Below are positions 1 to 11,946 of a DNA stretch of 64,000 nt, piece by piece. This DNA is from Buxus sempervirens (lineage: Eukaryota; Streptophyta; Magnoliopsida; Buxales; Buxaceae): contig OX387192.1 of NCBI GenBank assembly GCA_947561395.2, positions 35,733,520-35,797,519 on the forward strand, given 5' to 3'. The translations under genes and the position numbers were made by a program. Numbering within the stretch: position 1 is the first letter of the stretch; each line of letters opens with the position of its first letter. The notes below the pieces were generated by a model. It had not been told where the DNA came from. It ran no database searches and saw only the letters and a program-made list of their open reading frames with translations.

Positions 1-3000
1 AGAGCTCAATTAACGGGAGTTGCAATTGCATTCTTGCCAAACACGTCGGAGATGGTACAACCGTTATTGTTGAAAATAGAATGCTTGGAAAATGATTCTC
101 ATCCCTTTACTGACCAAATCAGTTGAAGAAGTCCTTATCCATCACAAATTTCAAGCTTGGAAAAGAAAGCACAAAGTGAAAGAATCATCCACCCAATTCT
201 GTAAAGAGTGAAGTCCTCCCTTTGTCTACATAGACTCAAATTCATTATAAAACCACAAGTAGCTAGATGTGTAGTCTCTGCAGGTTGACAAGTCAATTAG
301 AAAAACACCTCAAGCAATCTGCCACTCATGCACAAACGAATTAGAGCATTATTGTTATGATCCTAGTTGTTAACTGCTTAAACTAAAAAAGTCTCAAATA
401 AGACCTAGAGCTTTTGGAACGAGTGCGTGATAAGACATGTAACAAACGATATATATATTAGACCACACACCATGACCCTATGGTTCGAGAGTCACAAAAA
501 GAGCAACCTACAAGCAGGATTAAAATGTCATCGAATACTTATAAATGAGTGGAGCCACCAAAAAGGAAAAAGCTACTATCGGCTTAGCGGGGGTATAGGT
601 GACCACATCCGCGGAACCACCTTAAACCTTTTTTTTATATGTTTTAATTGAAATTTATAGGTTTGGAATCCTCATTCCGCCACCGGATGACCGTCGTGGA
701 CGTCGGCTACGAATCATGCTGACACCTCTCTCATTTATCTCTTTATTTATTTTGTTTTTGTGCCTATTATGGTGTAGTTGTCCTCCATTTATCATGAGCA
801 TGAGGAGTCAAATCAAAAGTCAGTTCTGATGGAGGACATATTGTTCATTTTTCATTTTTTTCGATAAATGAAGATGCATTATTCTTCATGTTCCCAACGC
901 CTTACATCACTTCAAGTAAACAGTTATGGTTTTAAAGCCAGTTCTAGGTGCATGTAATGGCCCATGTTACGAATATCTGTTTTAGCTAATCTTTTTTTTT
1001 TTTTTTTTTTGGTAATGATCTGTTTAGCTATTCTTCAGAACTCAGCCGCCATTAATGGACGTAAGGAGTCCCGTACGTGTTTTGGAGACCCAATCATTAT
1101 TTCACCCCGTGACTAAAAAAAATTTTGAGGTCGCTATACTTCCAACGCCGCTTCGAAATGCAAGAATTGCGCAGTTTTCGATTCGCCACGCTTCTGGGTT
1201 TGCTGCCAAACAAATTAATAAAGCCCAATTCTTTGTTAGCTTTTTGCTTAGCAGTAATGGGATTCACTCAGATTACATCATATATATATATTAATCAAGT
1301 AATTTTACACCAAAGTCTGGATTCTGCACTATATATGTTGGTGCCTCTAAAGTGGCGAACCACACTTTGGTGCCCTCTGTTCTTTGGGCAAACTGTGATA
1401 ATATTTTCGGTTCTAATACCAAATCATTTTAACCTATGCAACTAATCTTTATACAAAATTCTTGTTTTGAATTAGAATCAGCAAACCAAAGTTACCTTGC
1501 ATGCAGAATCACAATTGGAATCCATATCTATTGGGTCTATTCTGTAAGACCAAAACATAAGCCTGTAAATCAGGGTCAGTCCTTCCATGCTACTGCTCGA
1601 GTAGCGATGGCAACGGGGCAGGTTTTGACAAAACCAAACTCACCCTATAATTGGTTCGAAATGAGACGGGTAAGGATGACCCAATTATAATATCATCATC
1701 ATTATTAGCCAGTTCCCACTTTGATTATTAACTAGTTCCCATGAAAGTGGTGTCGGCAACACAAATCTTGTCTCTCCATCCCGCTCAACCCAATTATAAT
1801 ATAAGTTATTAAAATATGAATGTTTTTTAATATATAATGTATAAAATATGGATCTTTTATATGAGAAAGAAATTACAGTTACAAAGGAGCCTTGTTTGCT
1901 GAAACCTCAATTGCAAATTGTTTTGCCTAGCTCAATAATACTGTATACTACACTTACAGTGAAATGCAAGACTACTTATAGAACTGTGCACCATGGTAAA
2001 CGTCTTCTTGCATATTTATTCGTTAAGATTGCAGCCAATGAGTTTGTTTTCAAATTTCACTATACTTTGGGTTTGGAGGGACAAATGTTGAAGAAAGCAT
2101 GAGGACAGCGTAATTACTGAAATCTTGATGCTTGTGAAATCTACTGTTCCACTTTGATGGTACAGCTTAAACTGTTGATAGCAATGTTTCATAGTCCATT
2201 TAGCAAAGCATTAAATTTACACTTGAACAAAAATCAATTCAATTTATCTGTTAATGTTCCATCCATGTAACTGCAACCTAAACACAAATCAAGTTCATGC
2301 TGCAGAATTTATTTGGGGGATTGAAATATCTCCGAGAACAATAGTTCGTCTATTGCACCTTTGATTAGGTTTAGCCTCTGCAACAAATCCACCATTCATG
2401 CTTTTGGAATATGCTGAATATTTTCTATAAAATGTTTTAAAGAAAAAACTGAGTTCCTCCATCTTCAAATCCTTTTTCAAAGATCTTTGTTGCATTTGGC
2501 TGCTTCATGAAAAATCCGGGGTCCATTTGAAAGTATTGATTACAGTGACCAGCCACTTGGGACACCTTGTAATGACAAAGATACAAAGCCGACAAGAAAA
2601 TTTACTGATGAATTTACTTGGTATCTTGAGAACTTTGGATATATTGATGCTTAACTATGACTGATAGAAGTTACCTGTTAGAGCCAATGCTTTCCATTAA
2701 GTGACTAAACCCATGAAAGGCAGTCGATCCTCCCACCTCCCATAACGATCGTGGCCTGCAGAATTGTTTTTCCCCTTTTTTCATATGGTAACATTGTTTC
2801 TCCCGCAAGCCACTACTCATCCACCTAAATTCGAAGTTGCTAGACATCCTTTGAGCTTCTTGGGTCCAACTTCTGCGACAAATAATGTTACCTATTGCTA
2901 TAGGTACAGTGAGCTCCTATTTTCTTGAAGTATAACAAAAGATTATGTGAGCAAAAAATGTTCTTTGCCAAAAATAGATCAAGCAAAAGAAAAACTTTAG

Positions 3001-4600
3001 TCCCATAACTTGTTGGAATCCTGCAAATTTCAGTGATAAAGCTCACTTGGAATAGTGAAATACAGAAAAATACTTGAAGAAATCAGGTTTCTACGGACAG
3101 CAACAAACTAGTTTGACAAAGTGTGGCAAGTCATTCTCTGAAACCAAAAGTAGGGGACATCCAGCTGCTTCCATTGGCAATCAACCAAGTTTTAGATCCC
3201 AAATAGCACCAACTCAGGGTTTGTGGTAAGTCCAATGAATGGTGTTACTTGTTCTCCATTTACTTTCTGGCCAGTGAAGTCTACGGTGTGACCAGTTAAC
3301 ATGCATATTATTGCACTAAAATTGTTTCTAAAACCAATAATGAGTACTACAAAATTTTAAATGGGAAGTTAGAAATTTGAAAGTTAGCTCAAATGGAGGC
3401 ACCCATGCCTGTGAGAACTAAATTGAGTTCCCCAAATAATTGGGGACAAGGCATTATTCTTATTTGTTGCTAAGTAGGCTGGCCTATTGAGATTCCATCT
3501 GAAGAAAAGTTTAATTTATAACTAGTAAGGATTGATGGTAATAAATTTTGACTGATTTGTTTCTTAGGAACTGAATTTAGTTCTCCAACTATTCAAGTTC
3601 TTTAGCAATAGTTTTGGTGAAGAATCTTTTGTGGATTGCTAAATCAAGGCTTGGTCAAGATTTATATTTGTAAACAAGCCAATAAATGCACCAACGCTTA
3701 AAATTGAACCAAATTTTTGAGTAACTCATAAAAATTTTAAGATATAAATTTGTAAGTAAAGCATGTCAATCTAGTAATTTGAAATTCTAGGAGCTGGATC
3801 AAGTTCCCCAGCTTGCAGGATAAGGCATTATTGTACTTCTTGTGGGATTTTGACTGATTTGTCAATTCAGGCTTGCCCGTTGAGGTTTCATCTGATGAAA
3901 TATCACATCTGCAACTAGCTAGCTTTGATGGGTATTAAATTTACTGTGAGTTCTATTGTAGGAATTAAATTGAGCTCTCTCTCTCTCTCTCTCTCCTCTC
4001 TCATCTTGTTAGTATGTTCAGTAATGCATTAATTGAACGATAATGATTGCGTAGTACGAAAAACAATTTTTGAAACACAGAGTATCAGCCCTGTTAATGG
4101 AGTAATTAATGGCTAATCATGATGGTTATTAAGCAGGCAATCTTGATGTATTTAAAATAAATAGCTGTATCTAGATGCTGTTTAGTGCCTTTATCAACTG
4201 TAAAACAGTCGTTGGTCAATTAAGGACCGCATCATTTTTGTTGTAAAAAAAATAAATAAATAAAGGGAAAGAACAAAAGAAACAATTCTGTTGGAACTTG
4301 GACATACCTTTACTAGTGACAATTCGAGATCATTTGTGACAGGTGATTGAGCAGATGTTTAATAGCCCACCTCAAAACAAATGAATTTGATTAGCAGACA
4401 GAGAAGAAGCATTCTAAGCATTAATACTCCAGGTAGTAACAGAAAACTGTTATCTAAAAAATTTCTGATTTGGCTTCCAAAGTTGTGAGAGTCAGCAACA
4501 TGTTCTGACACTCAGCAAGAGGCTGCTGCCTAACCAAGTCATCATGCCACATTGCTTTGGATGATCGACAATAAGATACAGAGTCTGTACAAAACAACTA
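1..4600. other. Intergenic, no recognisable gene
   Basis: Only short open frames without family resemblance are seen. The stretch is AT-rich with homopolymer T runs (near 990-1010) and a CT microsatellite at about 3975-3995. The text around 3420-3470 and 3790-3840 repeats the theme of a short 'ttcccca...aaggcattatt' segment, which also recurs in part near 32760, so a dispersed repeat tail is likely. The part just below 4636 is probably the 3' UTR of the minus-strand candidate gene next to it. Confidence 0.5.
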
Positions 4601-4635
4601 GATGAGAAGCTGTCAAGGATTCTTGTCCTGTTTCT

Positions 4636-5875
4636 TTAATGATCCATTTGAGAGTAGTGAAAGCTGTTTCCTTGAGATCTTTGAAGGATTGTTACTTCCA
4701 CAAGACCAAAAAGCTGTAAGAGCCAAAAATGCAACAAATGAGAAACACTTTTTCAACCTATTGGCGGATGGACATTCCCATCTTTTCTATTGGTTTAAAG
4801 GAAGAGTAAGCAAGCAATCCAGACAAAAAACATTTTCTTATCCTAACATAGGTGAGAATTAAGCATACAATTCTTGTGAAGACATTGTTGAAAGTGACTT
4901 TCTCTGCTCTTTTCTTCACAGTTCCAAAAAGAAAGCCCTATTTGTTAAGATCTAACAAATTAATGAATCTTAGGTTACCTCAGGCATCATAACCCAAGGA
5001 ATTGCTCTCAGCCTCTCATTACAACTTAGAATGGTTTGCTGTACATCTGATCCTGTTGGAAAAGAACACATGAAAATGAAAATTTTTGAAATCCTCCATT
5101 AGCACCAAAGAAAATACTTTAGATTAAGGTTACATACACTTGCTAATTGCATTTACTATTACTTTGGCGATAGCTAATATAGGAACCTTCTCGGGTAACG
5201 ATGAAAATAATGAAAGAATATTGTAAGAACACATTAGAAATCATTCTTCTAGGATAGGAATTTTGATAGCCCCCCTCCAGATAGAAACAAATAGCAGTAA
5301 GAACTACTAGAGAACTGGCAACCATTAAAAGTTCCTTCTTGCAGATTTATCCATTATCATTGCATCCAAAACAGTCTTTGGGACCTGCACAATAGTTTCA
5401 TGTCAGCTAGTTATAACAGGAGCATTGTGAATATGTTGTCATGAGGGAGAGAACTGTAAACCTGTATATAAGCATAGGTTATTTGTCTCCAACTTTCCTG
5501 AAGAATCCTGCAATCACATCATAAAGAGTAAAAACTAGGATCTAAGTTGGTTTGAACCATAAAATCTCTTTAACAAAGGGTAACTAGAAGCTCTTCTGTG
5601 CCACTACTTTCACTTGCATAAAAACCTATTCTGTTAATTCTTCTGCCGTGTTAGAATACCATTAATCTCATACCAAAAAAATAAAAAAATAGAATACCAT
5701 TAATCCATCTCTTCAACCTGCACATGGTTAGCTAGTTGATGGTGCAAAACTGACTTTCAGCTTCCATGGCATGGTCAAGGACTTCGATTTTAGCAGCCTT
5801 CCGAGAAACATCAGCATCCTTGGCACGAAGCTTCCATGGTGCAACTTTGAACCCTTTGTGCAGGTCAATCTCTTC
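4636..5875 (-). CDS. Candidate multi-exon gene of unknown function (partial model)
   Basis: I do not recognise this protein. Five exon-like blocks with splice signals can be read on the minus strand: 5875-5751 (contains VAPWKLRAKDADVSRKAA and IEVLDHAMEAES), 5507-5462 (ILQESWRQITYAYIQ), 5384 to about 5343 (VPKTVLDAMIMDKS), 5052-4979 (SDVQQTILSCNERLR, AIPWVMMPE) and a last exon 4713-4636 (LFGLVEVTILQRSQG, ending HYSQMDH and a TAA). Phases agree except between the third and fourth blocks. The third block has no GT donor; the only candidate is a GC at 5342-5341, and the phase is off by one base. Either a base is missing in the assembly or the gene is damaged. A first exon may lie near 6683-6500. 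The amino-acid composition looks like a real, soluble, helical protein, but no domain could be named. Confidence 0.4.
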
Positions 5876-6499
5876 CTGCAATGCAAGTGGCTCCATCATC
5901 ATTCAATGCATTGACTTCCTTCTTCCTAGAAAACAAACGATTATCTCATTCAACAATCAGATCCTCGTTATTACATTGTGAACATAATTTTGAATCATTC
6001 ACATACCCTCGAGTCAATTAAAACTTAATAGATGGCTTAGAAAAACAGAAAACAAAAAAGGGGAAAAAGTTTCATATATAATAGGATAGCAGCCATTAAC
6101 ATGGAATATACCTTGATCAACCATCTTAACGAGTTATATAAGGGTAGTATTTAATGCGCTGGCTGTCTAGACAATGCCAATCAAATTCACAACTACCTAT
6201 TATTTATAATACTAGACTAGTTGACAAATACTCATAATTTTATCCCAAGTCTTACTAGGTTTCCCTTGAAAAAGAAGACTATTTCATACTATATAATTCC
6301 AATGAACTTCAACCCACTTACCAATCCTCATAGCAATGGTTGTTTGTGTTCCATCAAAAAAAAAATAAAATGGTTGTTTGTTGTTACATAGTGCTCAACA
6401 CCACCATATTATAATGCTTTCTCCTACTCAGGACCATTGTTTTGCAGGACTGCTGACCAGATCTTATTCACCGTATTGCACTGGGCATCCGCATCACTT

Positions 6500-6683
6500 G
6501 TATGGCTCAGATTGTTCCAGTTGCTCCAAAACCCAAAGATTCTCTAGATGATCTGGTCTCTCAAACTGTATCTTCCCGGTCTCCCCAACTGGTGTGGCTG
6601 CCGTTGGCTCGATGCTTCTTCCATTCTTCGAAATCAAACGCGGTGACGCAGACTTTTCCTGCTTTTACCGACAAAGTCACCAT
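6500..6683 (-). other. Possible first exon of the minus-strand candidate gene
   Basis: Two minus-strand frames are open here. One starts with an ATG at 6683 (MVTLSVKAGKVCVTAFDFEE) and runs to a stop near 6565. The other, one base on, reads EPTAATPVGETGKIQFERP then NLWVLEQLEQSEPYK without a visible ATG. Neither can be joined to the exon at 5875 with certainty, because a phase-0 donor is needed. A plus-strand open frame at 6502-6714 overlaps and may be the shadow. Assignment is uncertain. Confidence 0.25.
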
Positions 6684-6823
6684 CTTCCCCGACAAAACGC
6701 CTAAAAACAACTAAGAAAAAGGGTGAAGAACAGGGCACCAGCACTCGTCTTCGTCTTGCTGTATAACCCTAGTTCAGTTCTCGTCCTCTGCAATCCTTCC
6801 CGGTTCGTCCGAGACCAACCAGG
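6684..6823. promoter_or_regulatory. Short, possibly bidirectional promoter
   Basis: About 140 bp separate the plus-strand ATG at 6824 from the candidate minus-strand ATG at 6683. A TATAA lies at 6762-6766, about 58 bp before the plus-strand start, and a telo-box (AACCCTA) overlaps it at 6765-6771. Bidirectionality is inferred only from the candidate minus-strand start. Confidence 0.4.
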
Positions 6824-8411
6824 ATGGACAGACTCGTTAGAGTGGACATCAAGGAGCTGGAGCTGACCTTCAGGCAAGGCGAACGCTGTACCGGAAATTT
6901 CCGATTAACGAACCTAATGCACACAATGTCCGTCGCCGTCTCCCTGACAAACACTGACCCTTCTCTCTTCTCCTTCAATAAAGCTTTGTCCATTCTCCCG
7001 CCTCTATCCTCCTCCACTTTCTCTCTGTTCCTCACCCAACCCTCCCACCGTCCTCCTCTATCTTCCCCTCCGGACACCATCGTCGTCCGTACCTCGATGC
7101 TTCCCACCGGCAAGGCTCATGCGGAAGATCTCCGCCATCTATTTTCCAGGCCTGGCCCCTATGTCTTCAAAGACGCCATCATACCCATCTCCTTCGTCGG
7201 TCATCACGTCGTTGAGTTCCTACTCAGTCCTCCTCCGCCTTCCAACAAAACCCTCGAAATCGCTGTCCTTCTCTCGAAAGCCATTCCTGGGTGTTCTTCG
7301 TCCCAGCTCACATCTTTACTCCGCCTCGCTGTACCGTGTGGAAACCCTAATTTCGTTCCTGCTCTGATTGAGGCGGGTGCGGATATTAACGATAGGAATC
7401 CGAACGAACTCTCAGTAATGTCTTTGGCCGTTCGCTCTGGGAACTCTGATGTTGTCAAGGTTTTAATCAGATCTGGTTATAAAATCGACGATTCAGTTGA
7501 TCGAAACTTGTTGCACGATGCAGCAGGATCAAATCGTGTCGAATTGACGGAGGTCTTGCGCCGTGAGGTTGGTGAATTGGATTTCAATTCGGTGGACTCG
7601 ACTGGTCGGACTCCGGTTCATGTTTCTGCAATTCACGGGCATATCGATGTGCTTCGCTTCTGCGTGTCAATGGGCGGCGATCCTGATCGAGTGGACTCTA
7701 ATGGGTGGACTCCTCTGCATTGTGCATCTGCAGAGGGACATTTGGAGGCTGTGGAGTTCTTGCTTAATTGTTCTTTTTATTCGAAGCATGCGATGACTAA
7801 AGATGGCAAGACTGCCTTCTCTCTCGCCGTCGATGGGGGGCATTCTCATCTACTCGAATTGCTTCGATTCGGAGATCTATTGCACCGAGCGGCGAGGTTA
7901 GATGATGTTCATGGGATGAAGAGTTGCCTTGCACAAGGGGCGAAGGTGAACGAGAGGGATCAGAATGGCTGGACTCCTCTGCATCGAGCTGCATTCAAAG
8001 GCAGAATCGAGAGTGTGAAGCTCTTGCTTAATCATGGTGCACAGGTTGATCTTGTTGATGATGCTGGTTACACGCCATTGCATTGTGCGATTGAAGCCGG
8101 TCACACACAGGTCGCTCTGAATCTGATAGCTCATGGGGCCCGTGCAAATGCAAAATGCCTCAAAGAGGTTTGTCTTTCCAAGTTGGATTCTTTTAAGAAC
8201 CACAGTGCTCTGGTTTTTCCTGTGTGTTGTGAGAAGGAAAGAACTTGAAGAAAGAATGAATCAACAGTTTGTGGTATCTCTACATCGTTTTTGTCAATTG
8301 AGAGAAGCTGTGCATATTTCATGTGTAGATGATTTTAATTGTTTGCAGAGAATTAGTGAACATATTATGATCCAGTCTCTGTTTGTAGAAGAAGAGCTAA
8401 ATGTTAATTGA
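6824..8411 (+). CDS. VAPYRIN-like protein: MSP domain plus ankyrin repeats
   Basis: The N-terminal 125 or so residues form an MSP (major sperm protein, VAP-type) domain. About eight ankyrin repeats follow from roughly residue 162 to 445, with clear GWTPLH, GYTPLH and GRTPVH turns. This architecture is that of VAPYRIN and VAPYRIN-like proteins, cytosolic scaffolds; VAPYRIN itself is needed for intracellular accommodation of arbuscular fungi and rhizobia and is thought to bind exocyst and membrane partners. The 3' end has two readings. Unspliced, the frame runs to a stop at 8248 (474 residues). A good intron 8168-8348 (AAAGAG|GTTTGT to TTTGCAG|AGA) instead gives a short second exon 8349-8411 ending EEELNVN, 468 residues in total, phase 0 at the junction. 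I prefer the spliced form because the read-through tail looks intronic. The protein is somewhat shorter than VAPYRIN proper, so '-like' is the safer name. Confidence 0.88.
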
Positions 8412-8633
8412 TGGTTGCTTTGGCTGAGGTTTAGTTTTCTTTTTTGGGTGTGGGAATTATTGAAATTTTTACAGAAATGAGGATTTTTAGCTGAGACCTG
8501 ATGATTGAAGGTTTCAGAATGATAATCTTTTCCCTTATGTTCTTATGGAGGTTTTGCTTTGCTTTGATCCTTTTCAATTCATGTATCTCCTTTTAGTGAT
8601 TCAATTATTGGCTACATAGTCAAGAAAAGCAAT
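8412..8633. other. 3' flank of the VAPYRIN-like gene
   Basis: AT-rich sequence without an open frame of note, probably 3' UTR and downstream spacer. Confidence 0.5.
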
Positions 8634-8802
8634 TCACTTCCTGTGGTAACTCTATCTGCAGCCTTTAAGTGAAGACTCCATAGGATGCAAACACGTGTCT
8701 TGTGGATGCAAACACGCAACTAACAGTTTTTAGTCACAACACGTATTTGCATCCTATGGAGGCTTCATTTAAGGCTGTAGAGAAAGCCACCACAAGAAGT
8801 GA
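8634..8802. repeat. Foldback hairpin (imperfect inverted repeat, arms ~65 bp)
   Basis: The arm 8634-8698 is matched by the reverse complement of 8739-8802 over its whole length at roughly 80 percent identity, counted by eye. The longest perfect stretch is CTCCATAGGATGCAAA. The loop is about 40 bp, and GATGCAAACACG occurs twice, in the 5' arm and in the loop. This is typical of a small foldback MITE; a transcript would fold into a miRNA-like hairpin. Confidence 0.75.
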
Positions 8803-9617
8803 TCCGCAAGAAAGGCCTTACATCTCCCACCCAAAAAAAAAGGGAAAAGAAAGACAGTTTCACGTGCAGGTTGTTTGAGATATTGGTGATCATCAATTGA
8901 CAAACTAGTAGGTTGCACGTGCAGTACTGCACAAAGAGCAAGGAAATAGTTTTATAACTGTCCTATATTTTAAATGAATAGACAAAGTTTTGACTATTTT
9001 AACTCTATTATATTAATGATGCCTTAACAATAAACGCTAAGAGCTTTTAAGGGAAATCGTGTATAATTTTTGGCACGCTTCCCAAGGGGCCTACTCTCGT
9101 ATATGTGTGGTATAGATATTTGTACATAGATCTGTATTCGGTTGTAGAGGCGAACCATGATTGACATTTTCACTTGCTTATCTAAACCTTCCTTGGTATA
9201 ATTCAAGGTGGATCAGCTCTATTGGGCTCATAGCTAAAGTCCATTCTGATTGGAGTCCGGCCCAACTCCGCTTAGACAGGAATTTACCAACTTTTATCTC
9301 ACCTGAAACAAAATTTTCAAATCTCTTAGGCATTGTTTGGCGTTCATTTTGGGAATTCATTCCAAGGCTTGGAATGAGTTCATTCCAAGGCTTGGAATGA
9401 GTTCATAGGCACAAAATGAATTTTGAAGGATAAATAGAGCGTTTGGGAGCTCTGATAGAACTCATTCTCTTCAAATGAGAATGAGAAAAACTTGAGTTTT
9501 GTAGAATCGGCCCTAACCCCATTTCTAGATTTAGGAATGAGTTTTGCGTATTTGCGGTGGCAAACTTGTAAAACTAGATAAAATTTTCAACGATGGCACA
9601 AAACATAAATATATCAA

Positions 9618-10361
9618 TCAAATTCCACTATTTCTCTTCAACGAATAGAAGCAATTAGGCCCTTCTTCTTCAACCAATGTTTCTTCAATGGAAATTTCTA
9701 GCACGTTTAATGCAAGAGTGGCAAACGAAATACTAATAATGAGAATGAAAAGTCGTAGCTCTTTCTTCTTCTCTGTTGGGTTTCCTCTCGTTATGTAATT
9801 GCCGTCCTTGCTGTTCCCTGGGGTTTCAGATCTCACCTTGACCAACGCCATGGTTATCTCACCTTGATCTCTTCTCCCGTACCTCAACGAAAGCTTCTGT
9901 TTTTTGCACTCTCCGTCTTTGAACAACGCAACATCACAGCTACAGTCCTTCAAGCATTCGTCCTTGTAGGCTTCTTTCGTTGTGGACGATAAAACAAAAT
10001 ACGGGTCATTCTCCCAAATGGTATTCTCCACCATAAACATGGTGTATCTGCCTTTCTCGCTATTGTTTGGGCAACCCCCTTCACTGAAATTCCTCATGCA
10101 GCCCAATTTCTATTGCGACCGATCGATGAAATAGAAACCAGGAAGACATTTGCAATCGAGTTCTTCAAATGGTATATTGTTCCGCTGGTGGGACGGGGAA
10201 GCCGACCAGTAATTATATTTTTTTATACTACAACCAATGTTATTGAGCAAATAGAGGTGGCCATCATCGTCAAGATTTAGCGACCCATTTTCACGTTGAC
10301 CATTAGTAAAGGAGGTCCAATAAGCATATTGGGCAGCGTCTGGAATTTGCACATTATGCAT
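9618..10361 (-). pseudogene. G-type lectin S-receptor-like kinase (LECRK-like) fragment
   Basis: The translation matches the extracellular half of LECRK-type S-domain receptor kinases: IPDAAQYAYWTSF, then a LNLDDDGHLYLLN lectin strand, CKCLPGFYFIDRS (the EGF/S-locus 'CLPGF' motif), a PAN-like cysteine region (YFVLSSTTKEAYKDECLKDC then LFKDGECKKQKL) and a hydrophobic membrane segment (LRLFILIISISFATLALNV). It is broken in several ways. An in-frame TAG sits at 10110-10112. Much of the region between the lectin strand and CLPGF is missing. The N-terminal lectin part is absent, and the entire kinase domain is gone after the membrane segment. A SINE lies just upstream of the remaining N-terminal part. 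It lies wholly inside the TIR element 9329-11174. Confidence 0.82.
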
Positions 10362-10416
10362 CTATGTATGCCTCTTTTATTGCAGAGTAGGAAATAGGCA
10401 CCCAAGAGCAAGTCCT

Positions 10417-10672
10417 TTTTTTTTTTTTGGAACTCAGGGCATCCGGGCCCGCTTACGCTCAACCGACTAATCCCTGAGGGCCCATGTAAGATCCTGCAAC
10501 CCACATGGTCCGGTTAAGTCTAAGGCTCATAGACCTTATGCAGGTAGCCCCAAAGAATTAATTAACACCTAAGAGGTTTTGAACTTGAGACTTGGAGGGA
10601 GCACACCCCCAGGCCCCAAGCCTTGACCACTAGGCCAACCCTTTGGGGTTATGGTATGAACTTACTAAAACG
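10417..10672 (-). mobile_element. tRNA-derived SINE with perfect 14-bp target duplication
   Basis: Read on the minus strand, the element has a box A-like TGGCCTAGTGGTCAAGG, a box B-like GTTCAAAACC about 40 bases later, and a poly(A) tail (T run 10417-10428 on the plus strand). The 14-bp sequence AAGAGCAAGTCCTT flanks it exactly, at 10403-10416 and 10673-10686. These are the hallmarks of a retroposed RNA polymerase III SINE. About 20 bases at its 5' end (TTCGTTTTAGTAAGTTCAT) also occur just outside the right flank, so the target duplication sits next to a local duplication. Confidence 0.8.
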
Positions 10673-11279
10673 AAGAGCAAGTCCTTAGCTTCTCATATGG
10701 GATGAACTTACTAAAACGAAGAACACTTGGAAAGTAGCATTAGAGACTTTGAGGTTGATCCCCTGTGTTTGGACTTGGAGGCTTCAAAAAGGCCTAACAA
10801 GATATTGAATATAATGGATATCTTACGAAGATAAAGAACGAAACTTTAGATTGAAACATATAGAATCTTTCAAGGTTAAACAGGATTTTTAAGGTTTTTT
10901 TAAAGGTGTTTTAAGTTCTACCTATCCTCTTTTGAACTAATTTTCTTATCATTATTCATGAAAAAGAAAAAAAATAAGGGAAGAGAAAAATTGTCACACA
11001 ACTCATTTCATCACTTGTTAACCAAACACTTGTCTAAATGAGAATTCAATCTACTACGTATTAACCAAACGGAATTAGAAAGCCTTCAAAATTAATTTGC
11101 CAAATGAGTTCTAGGAACTCAGGAACTCATTTTTAAAATGAATTCCTAATCTGAAATGAAAGACAAACGGGGCCTTAAAAAATCGATTCTGATTTCTGAC
11201 GAAGTTGCTTTCTCCTTTCCCTCGTTTCCCGCGAACGAGAATTGTGCGCCACGTTGACGATCTGCGACAAAAAATCTCA

Positions 11280-11399
11280 CCAATCAGCGGAGAGAGTCAC
11301 CTAGACCGTCGTACAGTATATAAACCCGCCATCCGCCAACCCTGTACGCATTCTCGGAAGCACGAACTCGGAAGGAAGAACAAGCAGGGGTTAGGGTTT
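11280..11399 (+). promoter_or_regulatory. H2A.X core promoter: CCAAT, TATA box and telo-box
   Basis: CCAAT lies at 11280-11284, TATATAAA at 11317-11324, and a telo-box in reverse form (TAGGGTTT) at 11392-11399, inside the presumed 5' UTR. The TATA box is about 104 bp before the ATG. Telo-boxes are common in promoters of plant genes expressed in dividing cells. Confidence 0.6.
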
Positions 11400-11427
11400 C
11401 TGAAATTTCGAACAACCAAAAAGTAAG

Positions 11428-11946
<519 letters not shown>

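Larger units (their letters stand above)
9326..11177. mobile_element. PIF/Harbinger-like TIR element carrying a captured gene fragment
   Basis: TTA at 9326-9328 is followed by GGCATTGTTTGGCGTTCATT. At the other end, the reverse complement of the sequence ending at 11174 reads GGCCCCGTTTGTCTTTCATT, followed by TTA at 11175-11177. Similarity between the two ends continues inward for about 60 bp (GAATTCATT, ATGAGTTC). A 3-bp TTA target duplication with GGC...GTTTG ends is the signature of the PIF/Harbinger (Tourist-like) superfamily. The 1846-bp interior contains no transposase but a lectin receptor kinase fragment and a SINE. Near the left end a 23-bp unit with the near-palindrome ATTCCAAGGCTTGGAAT is repeated in tandem (about 9359-9404). 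A pair of nested MITEs flanking older DNA is an alternative reading. Confidence 0.6.

Noticed and set aside
427-651. 74-codon plus-strand frame
   Set aside because: No family resemblance, no splice logic, and the surroundings look like decayed repeat.
6769-7113. 114-codon minus-strand frame
   Set aside because: Antisense shadow of the VAPYRIN-like gene's MSP-domain exon.
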